This document shows, piece after piece, positions 34,857 to 46,615 of a DNA stretch of 64,000 nucleotides. The position numbers were made by a program, and so were the translations under genes. Source of the DNA: Comamonas sp. SCN 67-35. Lineage in GTDB: Bacteria > Pseudomonadota > Gammaproteobacteria > Burkholderiales > Burkholderiaceae_C. The notes below the pieces were generated by a model, which saw only the letters and a program-made list of their open reading frames with translations, was not told the origin of the DNA and made no database searches. Numbering within the stretch: the first letter of the stretch is position 1; each line of letters opens with the position of its first letter. Where the stretch lies: the NCBI GenBank assembly GCA_001725255.1, contig MEFV01000005.1:62001-126000 (forward strand). Direction: 5' to 3'.

Positions 34857-34900
34857 ACGCCTGTGCTGGAGACCCTGGCCCAGGCGTTTTCTTCTTTTTC
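34857..34900 (+). terminator. Terminator or attenuator after rpsO
   Basis: ACGCCTG-(17 bases)-CAGGCGT is followed by TTTCTTCTTTTTC. It lies 18 bases after the rpsO stop. As pnp has 156 further bases upstream, it may separate rpsO from pnp or only attenuate read-through. Confidence 0.6.
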
Positions 34901-34954
34901 GGCAAACGGCAGACAGAGCGAAGCTGTGTCATTCCAAATGGATGTTGGCTCTTG

Positions 34955-35012
34955 TTTTGAGAGCTGCCAGCGCCCGTCTGGAATGGCATCGCGATCTGTT
35001 TGATATTGAAAC
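34955..35012 (+). repeat. Dispersed palindromic repeat, copy 5
   Basis: TTTTGAGAGCTGCCAGCGCC, then CGTCTGGAATGGCATCGCGA, then TCTGTTTGATATTGAAACC. It follows the family plan (TAGCTGCTAGCGC core, TTTGA...TGAAAC end) with moderate decay. It is in the rpsO-pnp gap and partly overlaps copy 6 on the other strand. Confidence 0.55.
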
Positions 35013-35044
35013 CAAGGCTGCACAAGCGCGAGCAGCTATTTAGA
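35000..35044 (-). repeat. Dispersed palindromic repeat, copy 6
   Basis: On the minus strand: CTAAATAGCTGCTCGCGC, then TTGTGCAGCCTTGGTTTCAATATCAAAC. The AAATAGCTGCTCGCGCTTGT core is a close match to the family. With copy 5 it makes an inverted pair immediately before the pnp ribosome-binding site. Confidence 0.65.
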
Positions 35045-35056
35045 TCGGAGCAAACG

Positions 35057-37300
35057 ATGTCCATTTTCAACAAGACCACCAAGACCTTCCAATGGGGCCA
35101 GCACACCGTGACGCTGGAAACCGGCGAGATCGCGCGCCAGGCCAGCGGCGCCGTGCTGGTGCGCATGGACGACACCGTGGTGCTTGCCACCGTCGTCGGC
35201 TCCAAGAACGCCAAGCCGGGGCAGGATTTCTTCCCGCTCACCGTGGACTACATCGAAAAGACCTACGCCGCCGGCAAGATTCCGGGCAACTTCTTCAAGC
35301 GCGAGGCCAAGCCCAGCGAGCATGAGACGCTCACCAGCCGCCTGATCGACCGCCCGATCCGCCCGCTGTTTCCCGAGGGCTTCTACAACGAGGTGCACGT
35401 GGTCATCCACACCATCTCGCTCAATCCCGAGGTGGATGCCGACATCGCCGCGCTGATCGCCACGAGCGCGGCGCTGGCCGTTTCCGGCATTCCGTTCAAC
35501 GGCCCGATCGGCGCGGCGCGCGTGGGCTACATCAACGGCGAATACGTGCTCAACCCCGGCCAGACGGCGCGCAAGAGCAGCCAGCTTGACCTGGTCGTCG
35601 CCGGCACCGAAGCGGCCGTGCTGATGGTCGAATCCGAAGCCGACCAGCTGCCCGAAGACGTCATGCTCGGCGCCGTGGTCTATGGCCACGAGCAAGGCAA
35701 GATCGCGATCAACGCCATCCACGAGCTCGTGCGCGATGCCGGCAAGCCCGCGTGGGATTGGCAGCCCGCCCCCAAGGACGAAGCCTTGATCGCCAAGGTC
35801 AACGCGCTGGGCGAAGAAAAGCTGCGCGCCGCCTACCACCACCGCAACAAGCAGGTGCGCACCCAGGCCTGCCGCGAAGCCTATGCCGCCGTGAAGGCGG
35901 GCCTGACCGAGCAGGGCGTGGAATTCGACTCCGTTGGCGTGGACAACCTGCTGTTTGAACTTGAAGCGCGCATCGTGCGTGGCCAGATCCTTGCGGGCGA
36001 GCCGCGCATCGACGGGCGCGACACGCGCACCGTGCGTCCCATCGAAATCCGCACCGGCGTGCTGCCGCGCACCCACGGCTCGGCGCTGTTCACGCGCGGC
36101 GAGACGCAGGCGCTGGTGCTCACCACGCTGGGCACCGAGCGCGACGCGCAGCGCATCGACGCGCTGGCGGGCGAGTACGAAGACCGCTTCCTGTTCCACT
36201 ACAACATGCCTCCGTTCGCCACCGGCGAAGTCGGCCGCATGGGCTCGACCAAGCGCCGCGAGATCGGCCACGGGCGCCTGGCCAAGCGCGCGCTGGTTGC
36301 CTGCCTGCCGAGCAAGGACGAGTTCCCCTACACCGTGCGCGTGGTCTCGGAGATCACCGAGTCCAACGGCTCCAGCTCCATGGCGTCGGTCTGCGGCGGC
36401 TGCCTGTCGCTGATGGACGCGGGCGTGCCGATGAAGGCGCACGTCGCGGGCATCGCCATGGGCCTGATCAAGGAAGAGAACAAGTTCGCGGTGCTCACCG
36501 ACATCCTGGGCGACGAGGATCACCTGGGCGACATGGACTTCAAGGTGGCCGGCACCACGACGGGCGTGACCGCGCTGCAGATGGACATCAAGATCCAGGG
36601 CATCACCAAGGAAATCATGCAGGTGGCGCTGGCGCAGGCCAAGGAAGCGCGCATGCACATCCTTGGCAAGATGCAGGAAGCGCTGGGCGGCGCCAAGGAG
36701 GAAATCTCCAGCTTTGCGCCCAAGCTCTACACGATGAAGATCAACCCCGAGAAGATCCGCGATGTGATCGGCAAGGGCGGCGCCACCATCCGCCAGCTCA
36801 CCGAGGAAACCGGCACGCAGATCAACATCGAGGAAGACGGCACCATCACCATCGCCAGCAACGACGCCGCCAAGGCCGACGAGGCCAAGCGCCGCATCGA
36901 GCTGCTCACCGTGGAGGCCGAAGTGGGCCGCGTCTATGAAGGCCCGGTCACCAAGATCCTGGACTTCGGTGCGCTAGTCAACATCCTGCCGGGCAAGGAT
37001 GGCCTGCTGCACATCAGCCAGATCGCGCACGAGCGTGTGGAGAACGTCAGCGACTACCTGCAGGAAGGCCAGATCGTCAAGGTCAAGGTGCTGGAGACCG
37101 ACGAAAAGGGCCGCGTCAAGCTGTCGATGAAGGCGCTGCTCGACCGGCCGGCGCGTGAAGACCGCCCCGAGGGCGAGAACGGTGGCCGTGGCGGCCGCGG
37201 TGATCGCGGTGATCGTGGCCCCCGCCGTGAGCGCGACCACGACCGTGCACCGCAGGGTGACGCGCCGCGTGACGATGCCCCCGCGCAAGGTGATGCCTGA
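35057..37300 (+). CDS. pnp: Polyribonucleotide nucleotidyltransferase
   Basis: A 747-residue PNPase: first RNase PH domain (about 10-145), helical linker, second RNase PH domain (about 325-460), KH domain ([20 protein letters not shown], about 556-575) and S1 domain ([19 protein letters not shown], about 626-690). A tail rich in Arg, Gly and Asp follows (about 697-747). It degrades RNA from the 3' end by phosphorolysis, often in the degradosome. The ATG at 35057 is preceded by CGGAG. An upstream extension to 35000 would be built from repeat sequence and is rejected. Confidence 0.96.
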   Translation: MSIFNKTTKTFQWGQHTVTLETGEIARQASGAVLVRMDDTVVLATVVGSKNAKPGQDFFPLTVDYIEKTYAAGKIPGNFFKREAKPSEHETLTSRLIDRPIRPLFPEGFYNEVHVVIHTISLNPEVDADIAALIATSAALAVSGIPFNGPIGAARVGYINGEYVLNPGQTARKSSQLDLVVAGTEAAVLMVESEADQLPEDVMLGAVVYGHEQGKIAINAIHELVRDAGKPAWDWQPAPKDEALIAKVNALGEEKLRAAYHHRNKQVRTQACREAYAAVKAGLTEQGVEFDSVGVDNLLFELEARIVRGQILAGEPRIDGRDTRTVRPIEIRTGVLPRTHGSALFTRGETQALVLTTLGTERDAQRIDALAGEYEDRFLFHYNMPPFATGEVGRMGSTKRREIGHGRLAKRALVACLPSKDEFPYTVRVVSEITESNGSSSMASVCGGCLSLMDAGVPMKAHVAGIAMGLIKEENKFAVLTDILGDEDHLGDMDFKVAGTTTGVTALQMDIKIQGITKEIMQVALAQAKEARMHILGKMQEALGGAKEEISSFAPKLYTMKINPEKIRDVIGKGGATIRQLTEETGTQINIEEDGTITIASNDAAKADEAKRRIELLTVEAEVGRVYEGPVTKILDFGALVNILPGKDGLLHISQIAHERVENVSDYLQEGQIVKVKVLETDEKGRVKLSMKALLDRPAREDRPEGENGGRGGRGDRGDRGPRRERDHDRAPQGDAPRDDAPAQGDA

Positions 37301-37301
37301 T

Positions 37302-37366
37302 TGCTATGAAAAGAAGTGCTGACAGCGCTTGCTGTGCCTGCGTTTTCGGCACTTTCTATTTGAAAC
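37302..37366 (+). repeat. Dispersed palindromic repeat, copy 7
   Basis: TGCTATGAAAAGAAGTGCTG, then ACAGCGCTTGCTGTGCCTGC, then TTTCTATTTGAAAC. The leading TGCTATGAAAA and the closing TTTGAAAC are family edges. It fills the gap between pnp and the oxidoreductase gene. Confidence 0.6.
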
Positions 37367-37370
37367 TGGC

Positions 37371-38369
37371 ATGACTGACTCCATGCGTACCGTCGAGCTG
37401 GCTGCGCCGGGCGCGGCCGATCAGCTGCGCCTGGGCCGCCGGCCCATGCCGCGGCCGGGCGCGGGCGAACTGCTGATTCGCGTCACCGCCAGCGGCGTGA
37501 ATCGGCCCGACGTGCTGCAGCGCAAGGGGCTTTACCCGCCGCCGCCCGGTGCCTCGGACATCCTGGGGCTGGAGGTTGCGGGCGAAGTCCTGAGCGGCGA
37601 CATGGCCGCCATGGCGCAGGCCGGCTTGCGCGTGGGCGACAGGGTCTGCGCGCTCGTGGCTGGCGGCGGCTATGCCGATCACTGCGTCGCCCCGGTGGCG
37701 CAGTGCCTGCCGGTGCCCCCGGGCTGGACCGATGTGCAGGCCGCCTCGCTGCCCGAGACGTTTTTCACCGTCTGGAGCAACGTCTTCGACCGCGGCCGCC
37801 TGCAGGCCGGGCAGACCCTGCTGGTGCAGGGCGGCAGCAGCGGTATCGGCATCACCGCCATCCAGCTGGCCAGGGCCCTGGGTGCGACCGCGCTGGCCAC
37901 CGCGGGCACGGACGAGAAGTGCCACGCCTGCGTGCAGTGGGGCGCGGCCCATGCCATCAACTACAGAACGCAGGATTTCGTGCAGGAAGTGCGGCGCCTG
38001 ACCGGCGGGCACGGCGTGGACGTGATTCTCGACATGGTCGCGGGCGACTACGTCGCGCGCGAGGTGCAGTGCCTGGCGGAAGACGGGCGCCTCGTCATCA
38101 TCGCGGTGCAGGGCGGCGTGAAGGCCGATTTCGATGCCGGGCTCGTGCTGCGCAAGCGTCTGACGATCACCGGCTCGACGCTGCGGGTGCGTCCGGTGGC
38201 GTTCAAGGGGGCGATCGCGCGTGCCTTGCGCGAGCACGTCTGGCCCCTGCTCGCCAGCGGCGCCGTTCAGCCCGCAGTGCATGCAACCTTCGCGGCCGCC
38301 GAGGCGGCGCAGGCCCACACGCTGATGGAATCGAGCCGCCACGTCGGCAAGATCGTCCTGACATGGTAG
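37371..38369 (+). CDS. NAD(P)H quinone oxidoreductase, zeta-crystallin-like
   Basis: A 332-residue medium-chain dehydrogenase of the zinc-free quinone oxidoreductase group (PIG3-like). It has [29 protein letters not shown], a [16 protein letters not shown] segment and nucleotide-binding [18 protein letters not shown]. It would reduce quinones with NADPH in the cytoplasm. The ATG at 37371 comes directly after repeat copy 7, with no clear ribosome-binding site. Confidence 0.86.
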   Translation: MTDSMRTVELAAPGAADQLRLGRRPMPRPGAGELLIRVTASGVNRPDVLQRKGLYPPPPGASDILGLEVAGEVLSGDMAAMAQAGLRVGDRVCALVAGGGYADHCVAPVAQCLPVPPGWTDVQAASLPETFFTVWSNVFDRGRLQAGQTLLVQGGSSGIGITAIQLARALGATALATAGTDEKCHACVQWGAAHAINYRTQDFVQEVRRLTGGHGVDVILDMVAGDYVAREVQCLAEDGRLVIIAVQGGVKADFDAGLVLRKRLTITGSTLRVRPVAFKGAIARALREHVWPLLASGAVQPAVHATFAAAEAAQAHTLMESSRHVGKIVLTW

Positions 38370-38385
38370 GGGAGGTCACATCATC

Positions 38386-39144
38386 ATGACGCGCCAGAAA
38401 TTCGTGGCTGGTAACTGGAAGATGAACGGCAGCCTGCAGGCCAACGCCGCGCTGCTGCAGGCGATCTGCCAGGCGCTCGCGACGGATCCGCCCGCGTGCC
38501 GGGTGGCGGTCGCCGTGCCCGCGCCGTATCTGGCGCAGGTGCGGCAACTGCTTGAAGGCAGCGTGGTGGAACTTGGCGCGCAGGATGTCTCGCGGCACGA
38601 ACAGGGCGCCTATACGGGGGAAGTCTCGGCCGCCATGCTCGGCGACTTCGCCGTGCGCTATTGCCTCGTCGGCCATTCCGAGCGTCGCCAGTACCACGGA
38701 GAGACCGATGCCGTGGTGGCTGCCAAGGCGCAGCGCTTGCTTGCCCACGGCATCACGCCCATCGTCTGCGTGGGTGAAACGCTGGCCGAGCGCGAGGCGG
38801 CGCAGACGCAGGCTGTCGTCGCGCGCCAGCTCGGCGCTGTGCTCGATCAGGTGGGCGTCGATGCCGAGCGCATCGTCGTGGCCTACGAGCCGGTCTGGGC
38901 CATCGGCACCGGCCGCACGGCCACGCCGCAGGAAGCGCAGCAGGTGCACGCCGGCGTGCGCGCGCAACTGGCCGCCGCGTCGGCACCGGCCGCGCAGGTG
39001 CCGGTGCTCTATGGCGGCAGCATGAATGCAGGCAATGCGGCCGAGCTGCTGGCGCAGCCCGACATCGACGGCGGCTTGATCGGGGGTGCGGCCCTCAAGG
39101 CCCCGGATTTTCTAAAGATCATCAGTGCAGCGCGCATCCAGTAA
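38386..39144 (+). CDS. tpiA: Triosephosphate isomerase
   Basis: A 252-residue TIM barrel enzyme: [10 protein letters not shown] (Lys at the substrate site), [12 protein letters not shown] (catalytic His), [12 protein letters not shown] (catalytic Glu) and [12 protein letters not shown]. It interconverts dihydroxyacetone phosphate and glyceraldehyde 3-phosphate. It lies 16 bases after the oxidoreductase and 34 before secG. Confidence 0.96.
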   Translation: MTRQKFVAGNWKMNGSLQANAALLQAICQALATDPPACRVAVAVPAPYLAQVRQLLEGSVVELGAQDVSRHEQGAYTGEVSAAMLGDFAVRYCLVGHSERRQYHGETDAVVAAKAQRLLAHGITPIVCVGETLAEREAAQTQAVVARQLGAVLDQVGVDAERIVVAYEPVWAIGTGRTATPQEAQQVHAGVRAQLAAASAPAAQVPVLYGGSMNAGNAAELLAQPDIDGGLIGGAALKAPDFLKIISAARIQ

Positions 39145-39178
39145 GCGCTGACAACACCCATTTGCGGAGCAATTTCAA

Positions 39179-39571
39179 ATGCATCTTCTGCTCAATATCA
39201 TCTTTGCCGTGCAACTTCTCACGGCCATCGCCATGGTCGTGCTGATCCTTGTGCAGCACGGCAAGGGCGCCGACATGGGCGCGGCGTTCGGCAGCGGCAG
39301 CGCGGGCAGCCTTTTCGGCTCCAGCGGCAGCGCCAATTTTCTCTCGCACACCACGGCGGTGCTGGCCACGATCTTCCTGCTGGCCACGCTCACCCTGGCC
39401 TATTTCGGCAATCAGCGGCCGACCAGCGACAGCGTCGGCAGCGTGCTCGAAACACCGGCCGCGGTTGTGCCTGCCACGCCCAAGACGCAAGAGCCCGTTG
39501 CCCCGGCGGCCGCGGACAAGAGCGAGCCCGCCAAGGCCGGTGCCGACAGCAGTCAGATCCCGACGAAGTGA
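39179..39571 (+). CDS. secG: Preprotein translocase subunit SecG
   Basis: A 130-residue protein with two membrane helices (about residues 2-22 and 54-74), the conserved loop GKGADMGAAFGSGSAGSLFG between them and a long Ala/Pro/Lys-rich tail. It is part of SecYEG and stimulates translocation. tpiA-secG-tRNA-Leu-nuo is a common proteobacterial order. Confidence 0.93.
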   Translation: MHLLLNIIFAVQLLTAIAMVVLILVQHGKGADMGAAFGSGSAGSLFGSSGSANFLSHTTAVLATIFLLATLTLAYFGNQRPTSDSVGSVLETPAAVVPATPKTQEPVAPAAADKSEPAKAGADSSQIPTK

Positions 39572-39631
39572 GGGCGCGGCATGGGCGCGAAAAAGCGCCG
39601 TGCCGCACTGGAGTGAGGGTTTTTACGGGTT

Positions 39632-39637
39632 AGAATT
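39632..39637 (+). promoter_or_regulatory. Possible -10 box upstream of tRNA-Leu/nuo
   Basis: TAGAAT sits inside the palindrome CGGGT-TAGAATT-ACCCG, 70 bases before the tRNA. No clear -35. A GC-rich hairpin (GCGGCA...TGCCGC) just upstream, near 39575-39606, has no T-run. Confidence 0.3.
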
Positions 39638-39706
39638 ACCCGTTGTCTGGATGCTTACCCATCGAACGCCTGTTCGACCCTCTTGCCATCCAGATGCCTA
39701 CAACAA

Positions 39707-39791
39707 GCCGTCGTGGTGGAATTGGTAGACACGCTATCTTGAGGGGGTAGTGGCGAAAGCTGTGCGAGTTCGAGTCTCGCCGACGGCACCA
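39707..39791 (+). tRNA. tRNA-Leu (anticodon GAG)
   Basis: A class II tRNA. The acceptor stem is GCCGTCG/CGACGGC with seven pairs, the anticodon stem CTATC/GGTAG closes loop TTGAGGG (anticodon GAG), and there is a long variable arm, T loop GTTCGAGTC and encoded CCA at 39789-39791. It reads CUC and CUU. Located between secG and nuoA. Confidence 0.96.
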
Positions 39792-39860
39792 CATATAAGG
39801 CTGCGCCGCCCGCATTCAAGTGGCGGGTATGTGCGGCCTCGTGAGAAGTAGATCGATCCG

Positions 39861-40220
39861 ATGAACCTTGACGCTTACCTCCCCGTACTCTTGTTCATCC
39901 TCGTCGGTCTCGCCATCGGCGTCGTGCCGCTGGTGCTGGGCTACATCCTCGGGCCCAACCGTCCCGACCCGGCCAAGAATTCCCCCTACGAATGCGGTTT
40001 CGAGGCGTTTGACGACGCGCGCATGAAGTTCGACGTGCGCTACTACCTCGTCGCCATCCTGTTCATTCTTTTTGATCTGGAAATCGCTTTTCTCTTTCCT
40101 TGGGCGGTGGCGCTCAAGGAGGTGGGTATGGCGGGCCTGACCGCCGTGCTGGTGTTTCTCGGCATTCTCGTTGTGGGCTTTGTCTACGAATGGAAAAAGG
40201 GCGCGCTCGAGTGGGAATGA
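39861..40220 (+). CDS. nuoA: NADH-quinone oxidoreductase subunit A
   Basis: A 119-residue, three-helix membrane subunit with [24 protein letters not shown], the conserved quinone-cavity loop, and [12 protein letters not shown]. First gene of nuoA-N. Normal length for the family. Confidence 0.96.
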   Translation: MNLDAYLPVLLFILVGLAIGVVPLVLGYILGPNRPDPAKNSPYECGFEAFDDARMKFDVRYYLVAILFILFDLEIAFLFPWAVALKEVGMAGLTAVLVFLGILVVGFVYEWKKGALEWE

Positions 40221-40245
40221 GCGGCTCGTCTGAAGGGTTCTTGTC

Positions 40246-40725
40246 ATGATTGAAGGCGCGATGAAGGAAGGCTTCGTCACCATGAGCTACGACGCCGTGG
40301 TGAACTGGGCCAAGACCGGGTCCCTGTGGCCCATGACCTTCGGCCTGGCCTGTTGCGCGGTCGAGATGATGCATGCCGCGGCCGCGCGCTACGACCTGGC
40401 GCGCTTCGGCGCCGAGGTGTTTCGTGCCAGCCCCCGCCAGTCCGACCTGATGATCGTCGCCGGCACCCTGTGCAACAAGATGGCGCCGGCGCTGCGCAAG
40501 GTCTACGACCAGATGGCCGAGCCGCGCTGGGTCATTTCCATGGGCTCGTGCGCCAACGGTGGCGGCTACTACCACTACAGCTATTCCGTGGTGCGCGGGT
40601 GCGACCGCATCGTGCCGGTCGATGTCTATGTGCCGGGTTGCCCGCCCACGGCCGAGGCCCTGATCTACGGCATCATCCAACTGCAGCAGAAAATCCGCCG
40701 CACGCAAACCATCGCGCGCGCTTGA
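40246..40725 (+). CDS. nuoB: NADH-quinone oxidoreductase subunit B
   Basis: A 159-residue subunit that holds cluster N2, the last 4Fe-4S cluster before quinone. The ligands are the tandem Cys36-Cys37 in [10 protein letters not shown], Cys102 in GSCANGG and Cys132 in [10 protein letters not shown]. It sits at the junction of the peripheral and membrane arms. Confidence 0.97.
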   Translation: MIEGAMKEGFVTMSYDAVVNWAKTGSLWPMTFGLACCAVEMMHAAAARYDLARFGAEVFRASPRQSDLMIVAGTLCNKMAPALRKVYDQMAEPRWVISMGSCANGGGYYHYSYSVVRGCDRIVPVDVYVPGCPPTAEALIYGIIQLQQKIRRTQTIARA

Positions 40726-40738
40726 GAGGGTGACCCAA

Positions 40739-41380
40739 ATGACCGATGTGGCAATTCGCCCCGAAGACCTGCGCGAAGCGATCGCCGGCACCCTGGGGGA
40801 CAAGGCGCGGGAGGTCGCGCTGGCGCTGGGTGAGGTGACCGTGACGGTCGATGCGGCCCATTACCTTGCCGCGATGCAGTTGCTGCGCGATGCGCCGCGC
40901 ACCCGGTTCGACCAGTTGATCGACCTGTGCGTGGTCGACTACTCCACCTGGCGCGACCTGGGTGCCGAGGGGCCGCGCTACGCCGTGGTCTCGCACCTGC
41001 TGTCCGTGGCGCTGAACCAGCGTGTGCGCGTCAAGGTTTTCTGCGCCGACGACGATTTCCCCGTCGTGCCTTCGGTCGTCGCGATCTGGAGCGGCGCGAG
41101 TTGGTTCGAGCGCGAAGGGTTCGATTTGTTCGGCGTCGTCTTTGAAGGCCACGAAGACCTGCGCCGCATCCTGACCGACTATGGCTTCATCGGCCACCCG
41201 TTCCGCAAGGATTTTCCGATCTCGGGCGAAGTGGAGATGCGCTACGACGAGGCTCAGCGCCGCGTGGTCTATGAGCCGGTCTCGATCGAGCCGCGCGAGA
41301 TCACGCCGCGCATCATTCGCGAAGAGCACTATGCGGGGCTCGATCACGGCGACCAATGGCTGGGCGGGGTCAACCAATAA
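40739..41380 (+). CDS. nuoC: NADH-quinone oxidoreductase subunit C
   Basis: A 213-residue 30-kDa-type subunit with [22 protein letters not shown] (preceded by VP), [21 protein letters not shown] and a C-terminal PREITPRI. The ATG at 40739 is preceded by GAGAGGGTGA, which overlaps the nuoB stop; a GTG at 40730 is too close to that site. Separate from nuoD, as usual in betaproteobacteria. Confidence 0.95.
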   Translation: MTDVAIRPEDLREAIAGTLGDKAREVALALGEVTVTVDAAHYLAAMQLLRDAPRTRFDQLIDLCVVDYSTWRDLGAEGPRYAVVSHLLSVALNQRVRVKVFCADDDFPVVPSVVAIWSGASWFEREGFDLFGVVFEGHEDLRRILTDYGFIGHPFRKDFPISGEVEMRYDEAQRRVVYEPVSIEPREITPRIIREEHYAGLDHGDQWLGGVNQ

Positions 41381-42633
41381 TGGCTGAAATCAAGAACTAT
41401 TCGCTGAATTTCGGCCCGCAGCACCCGGCCGCGCATGGCGTGCTTCGTCTGGTGCTCGAACTCGACGGCGAGGTCATCCAGCGCGCCGACCCGCACATCG
41501 GCCTGTTGCATCGCGCCACCGAAAAGCTGGCCGAAACCAAGACCTACATCCAGGCGCTGCCCTACATGGACCGGCTGGATTACGTCTCGATGATGTGCAA
41601 CGAGCACGCCTACTGCCTGGCCATCGAGAAGCTCCTGGGCATCGAGATCCCGATCCGCGCCAGGTACATCCGCGTGATGTTCGCCGAGATCACGCGCCTC
41701 TTGAACCACCTCATGTGGCTGGGCTCGCATGGCCACGACTGCGGTGCGTCCACCATGCTGCTGTGGACCTTCCGCGAGCGCGAAGACCTGTTCGACATGT
41801 ACGAGGCGGCCTCGGGCGCGCGCATGCACGCGGCCTACTTCCGTCCGGGCGGCGTCTACCGCGATCTGCCCGACACCATGCCGCAATACAAGCAGAGCAA
41901 GGTCAAGAGCGCCAAGGCCATCGAGGAGCTCAACCGCAACCGCCAGGGCAGCCTGCTCGATTTCATCGATGATTTCACGCAGCGTTTTCCCGGCTACGTG
42001 GACGACTACGAGGTTCTGCTCACCGACAACCGCATCTGGAAGCAGCGCACCGTGGGCATCGGCGTGGTCTCGCCCGAGCGTGCGCTCAACCTCGGCCTGA
42101 CCGGCCCCATGCTGCGCGGCTCGGGCATCGCCTGGGACCTGCGCAAGAAGCAGCCCTACGAGGTCTACGACCAGATGGATTTCGACATCCCCGTGGGCAA
42201 GACCGGCGACTGCTACGACCGCTACCTCGTGCGCGTCGAGGAAATGCGCCAGTCCAACCGCATCATCAAGCAGTGCGTGGACTGGCTCAAGGCCAACCCG
42301 GGTCCGGTGATCGTCGACAACTACAAGATCGCCCCGCCGCCGCGCGTCAAGATGAAGACCGGCATGGAAGACTTGATTCACCACTTCAAGTTCTTCTCCG
42401 AGGGCTTCCGCCTGCCCGTGGGCGAGGCTTACGTCGGCACCGAGCACCCCAAGGGCGAGTTCGGCATCTACCTCGTGAGCGACGGCGCCAACAAACCCTA
42501 CCGCCTGAAGATCCGCGCGCCGGGTTTTGCCCATCTCGCCGCCTATGACGAGCTGGTGCGCGGCCACATGATTGCCGATGCGGTGGCCATCATCGGCACG
42601 ATGGACATTGTGTTCGGAGAGATAGATCGATGA
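41380..42633 (+). CDS. nuoD: NADH-quinone oxidoreductase subunit D
   Basis: A 417-residue 49-kDa subunit with [22 protein letters not shown] (quinone-site His residues), [21 protein letters not shown] and [13 protein letters not shown]. With NuoB it forms the quinone-binding cavity. The ATG overlaps the nuoC TAA by one base (TAATG); the upstream extension to 41356 lies inside nuoC. Confidence 0.97.
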   Translation: MAEIKNYSLNFGPQHPAAHGVLRLVLELDGEVIQRADPHIGLLHRATEKLAETKTYIQALPYMDRLDYVSMMCNEHAYCLAIEKLLGIEIPIRARYIRVMFAEITRLLNHLMWLGSHGHDCGASTMLLWTFREREDLFDMYEAASGARMHAAYFRPGGVYRDLPDTMPQYKQSKVKSAKAIEELNRNRQGSLLDFIDDFTQRFPGYVDDYEVLLTDNRIWKQRTVGIGVVSPERALNLGLTGPMLRGSGIAWDLRKKQPYEVYDQMDFDIPVGKTGDCYDRYLVRVEEMRQSNRIIKQCVDWLKANPGPVIVDNYKIAPPPRVKMKTGMEDLIHHFKFFSEGFRLPVGEAYVGTEHPKGEFGIYLVSDGANKPYRLKIRAPGFAHLAAYDELVRGHMIADAVAIIGTMDIVFGEIDR

Positions 42634-43117
42634 TCAGCGAAGCAACCAAGGAGCGCTTTGCCCTTGCGGTGGCCAAGTACCCGGCCGAGCACAAGCGTTC
42701 CGCCGTGATGGCCTGCCTGGCCATCATCCAGCAGGAGCAGGGCTGGATCAGCCAGGAAAGCGAAGTGGAGGTGGCGGCCTATCTCGAACTGCCGCCGATC
42801 GCGGTGCACGAGATCACCACCTTCTACAACATGTACAACCAGAAGCCCGTGGGGCGCTACAAGCTCGCGGTGTGCACCAACCTGCCGTGCCAGCTGCGCG
42901 GCAGCCTGCAGGCGATGGAACACCTCGAAGGCAAGCTGGGCATAGAGATGGGCGACACGACCGAGGATGGCATGTTCACCCTGCAGGAGTGCGAGTGCCT
43001 GGGCGCCTGCGGCGACGCGCCCGTGATGCTGGTCAATGATCGCAACATGTGCAGCTTCATGGACAACGGCAAGCTCGATACCCTGATCGAGGGCCTGCGC
43101 ACGGCGGAGGACAAGGC

Positions 43118-43121
<4 letters not shown>
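42630..43121 (+). CDS. nuoE: NADH-quinone oxidoreductase subunit E
   Basis: A 163-residue thioredoxin-like subunit with a 2Fe-2S cluster (N1a): Cys82 and Cys87 in VCTNLPC, Cys123 and Cys127 in ECLGAC. Part of the NADH dehydrogenase module with NuoF and NuoG. ATGA overlaps with both nuoD and nuoF indicate coupled translation. Confidence 0.96.
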
Positions 43122-44470
<1,349 letters not shown>

Positions 44471-44485
44471 TCGCGGGAAGAGCAT

Positions 44486-46615
44486 ATGGTTGAAATCGAA
44501 CTGAACGGCAAGAAGGTCGAGGTGCCCGAGGGCAGCATGGTCATGCATGCGGCCGAAGCTTCCGGCACCTACATTCCGCACTTTTGCTGGCACAAGAAAC
44601 TCTCCATCGCGGCCAATTGCCGCATGTGTCTGGTGGATGTCGAAAAGGCACCCAAGCCCGTACCCGCCTGCGCCACGCCCGTGACCAACGGCATGATCGT
44701 GCGCACGCGCACCGACAAGGCGGTGAACGCGCAGAAGTCGGTGATGGAGTTCCTGCTCATCAACCACCCGCTCGATTGCCCGGTCTGCGACCAGGGCGGT
44801 GAATGCCAGCTGCAGGATCTGGCCGTGGGTTACGGCATGTCGGCCTCGCGTTTCACGGAAGAGAAGCGCGTCGTGCTGCGCAAGGACGCCGGCCCCCTGA
44901 TTTCCATGGAAGAGATGACGCGCTGCATTCACTGCACGCGCTGCATCCGCTTTGGCGAGGAAATCGGCGGCATCATGGAGCTCGGCATGGTCAATCGCGG
45001 CGAGTACGCGGAGGTGACCACCATCAAGGGCGACACCATCGATTCCGAGCTGTCGGGCAACATGATCGACATCTGCCCCGTGGGCGCGCTCACGAGCAAG
45101 CCGTTCCGTTTCAGCGCCCGCACCTGGGAGCTGTCGCGCCGCCGCTCGGTCTCGCCGCACGACTCCAACGGCTCCAACCTCATCGTGCAGGTCAAGAACC
45201 ACAAGGTGCTGCGCGTCGTTCCCTACGAGAACGAAGAGGTCAACGAGTGCTGGATCGCCGACCGCGACCGTTTCTCCTACGAAGCGCTCAACAGCGATGA
45301 ACGCCTGACCAGGCCCATGCTCAAGCAGGGCGGCCAGTGGCAGGAAGTGGACTGGCAGACGGCGCTCGAATACGTGGGCAACGGCCTGCGCGACGTCATT
45401 GCGGACCATGGCCCCGAGAGCGTCGGCGCGCTGGTGAGCCCGCACAGCACGCTCGAAGAGCTCTACCTTGCCAAACAGCTTGTCAATGGCTTGGGCAGCG
45501 ACAACATCGATCATCGCCTGCGTGCCGCCGAGTTTGAAACCGGCGCGGGCGTGCGCTGGCTGGGCACGTCGATTGCCTCGCTGAGCACCTTGCAGTCTGC
45601 GCTGGTCGTCGGCTCCAACATCCGCAAGGATCATCCGCTGTTCGCACAGCGCATCCGCCAGGCCGTGCGCAAGGGCGGTTGTTCGGTCAACGCGATCAAC
45701 GCGGTCGATTACGACTGGGCCATGGGCATGGGGCACGTCATGCTCGCGCCATCGTCGCGCTGGGCCGCCGCGCTGGCCGAGGTGGCCGCCGCCGTGGCCG
45801 CGCAGAAGAATGTTGCCGCGCCGGTGCCGGTGGCCGACATCGGCGCCAAGGCCAAGGCGATCGCCACCGCGTTGGTGGCTGGCGAGCGCAAGGCGATCCT
45901 GCTGGGCAATGCCGCGGCGCATCACGCCAGGGCCTCCAGCCTGCTCGCGCTGGCGCAGTGGCTGGGCGCGCAGACGGGCGCCAGTGTCGGGTATCTCACC
46001 GAGGCGGCCAACACCGTGGGAGCGCAGTGGGTGGGTGCCCAGCCGCAACGCGGCGGGCTCAACGCCGCCCAGATGCTGGCGGGGGGGCTCAAGGCGGCCG
46101 TGCTGTTCAACACTGAACCGGAATTCGACAGCGCGGCCGGCGGCGCGGCGGCGCAGGCGCTCTCGCAGGCCGGTATGGTGGTGACGCTCAGTCCCTTCAA
46201 AGCCAACATGGCGTTCAGCGATGTGCTGCTGCCGATCGCGCCGTTCACCGAAACCTCGGGCACCTTCGTCAATGCCGAGGGGCGTATCCAGGGTTTTCAT
46301 GCCGTGGTCAAGCCGCTGGGCGACACACGCCCTGGCTGGAAGGTGCTGCGCGTGCTGGGCAACCTGCTGGAGATTCCGGGCATGGACTGGGAAACCTCGC
46401 AGGACGTGCTCTCGGCCATCACCGGAGCGCCCGCGGGTGAGCTGGACTTCATTCCGGCGGACAAACTCGACAATTCGACCCAGGCCCCGCTGGTGGCCGA
46501 TACGGGCGATAGTCCAGAGCCGGTATCGGCGAGGATCTACCAGCTCGACGGCCTGGTGCGCCGCGCGCATGCGCTGCAAATGACGGCCGATGCGCGTGAA
46601 GGAGGTGCGGCGTGA
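44486..46615 (+). CDS. nuoG: NADH-quinone oxidoreductase subunit G
   Basis: A 709-residue subunit with an N-terminal 2Fe-2S domain (Cys34, Cys45, Cys48, Cys62), the HxxxC motif ([14 protein letters not shown]) for cluster N5, [13 protein letters not shown] with [13 protein letters not shown] for N4, and a molybdopterin-oxidoreductase-like C-terminal domain. The C-terminal domain is Ala-rich and shorter than in E. coli. The ATG at 44486 follows GGGAAGAGCAT. Confidence 0.96.
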   Translation: MVEIELNGKKVEVPEGSMVMHAAEASGTYIPHFCWHKKLSIAANCRMCLVDVEKAPKPVPACATPVTNGMIVRTRTDKAVNAQKSVMEFLLINHPLDCPVCDQGGECQLQDLAVGYGMSASRFTEEKRVVLRKDAGPLISMEEMTRCIHCTRCIRFGEEIGGIMELGMVNRGEYAEVTTIKGDTIDSELSGNMIDICPVGALTSKPFRFSARTWELSRRRSVSPHDSNGSNLIVQVKNHKVLRVVPYENEEVNECWIADRDRFSYEALNSDERLTRPMLKQGGQWQEVDWQTALEYVGNGLRDVIADHGPESVGALVSPHSTLEELYLAKQLVNGLGSDNIDHRLRAAEFETGAGVRWLGTSIASLSTLQSALVVGSNIRKDHPLFAQRIRQAVRKGGCSVNAINAVDYDWAMGMGHVMLAPSSRWAAALAEVAAAVAAQKNVAAPVPVADIGAKAKAIATALVAGERKAILLGNAAAHHARASSLLALAQWLGAQTGASVGYLTEAANTVGAQWVGAQPQRGGLNAAQMLAGGLKAAVLFNTEPEFDSAAGGAAAQALSQAGMVVTLSPFKANMAFSDVLLPIAPFTETSGTFVNAEGRIQGFHAVVKPLGDTRPGWKVLRVLGNLLEIPGMDWETSQDVLSAITGAPAGELDFIPADKLDNSTQAPLVADTGDSPEPVSARIYQLDGLVRRAHALQMTADAREGGAA

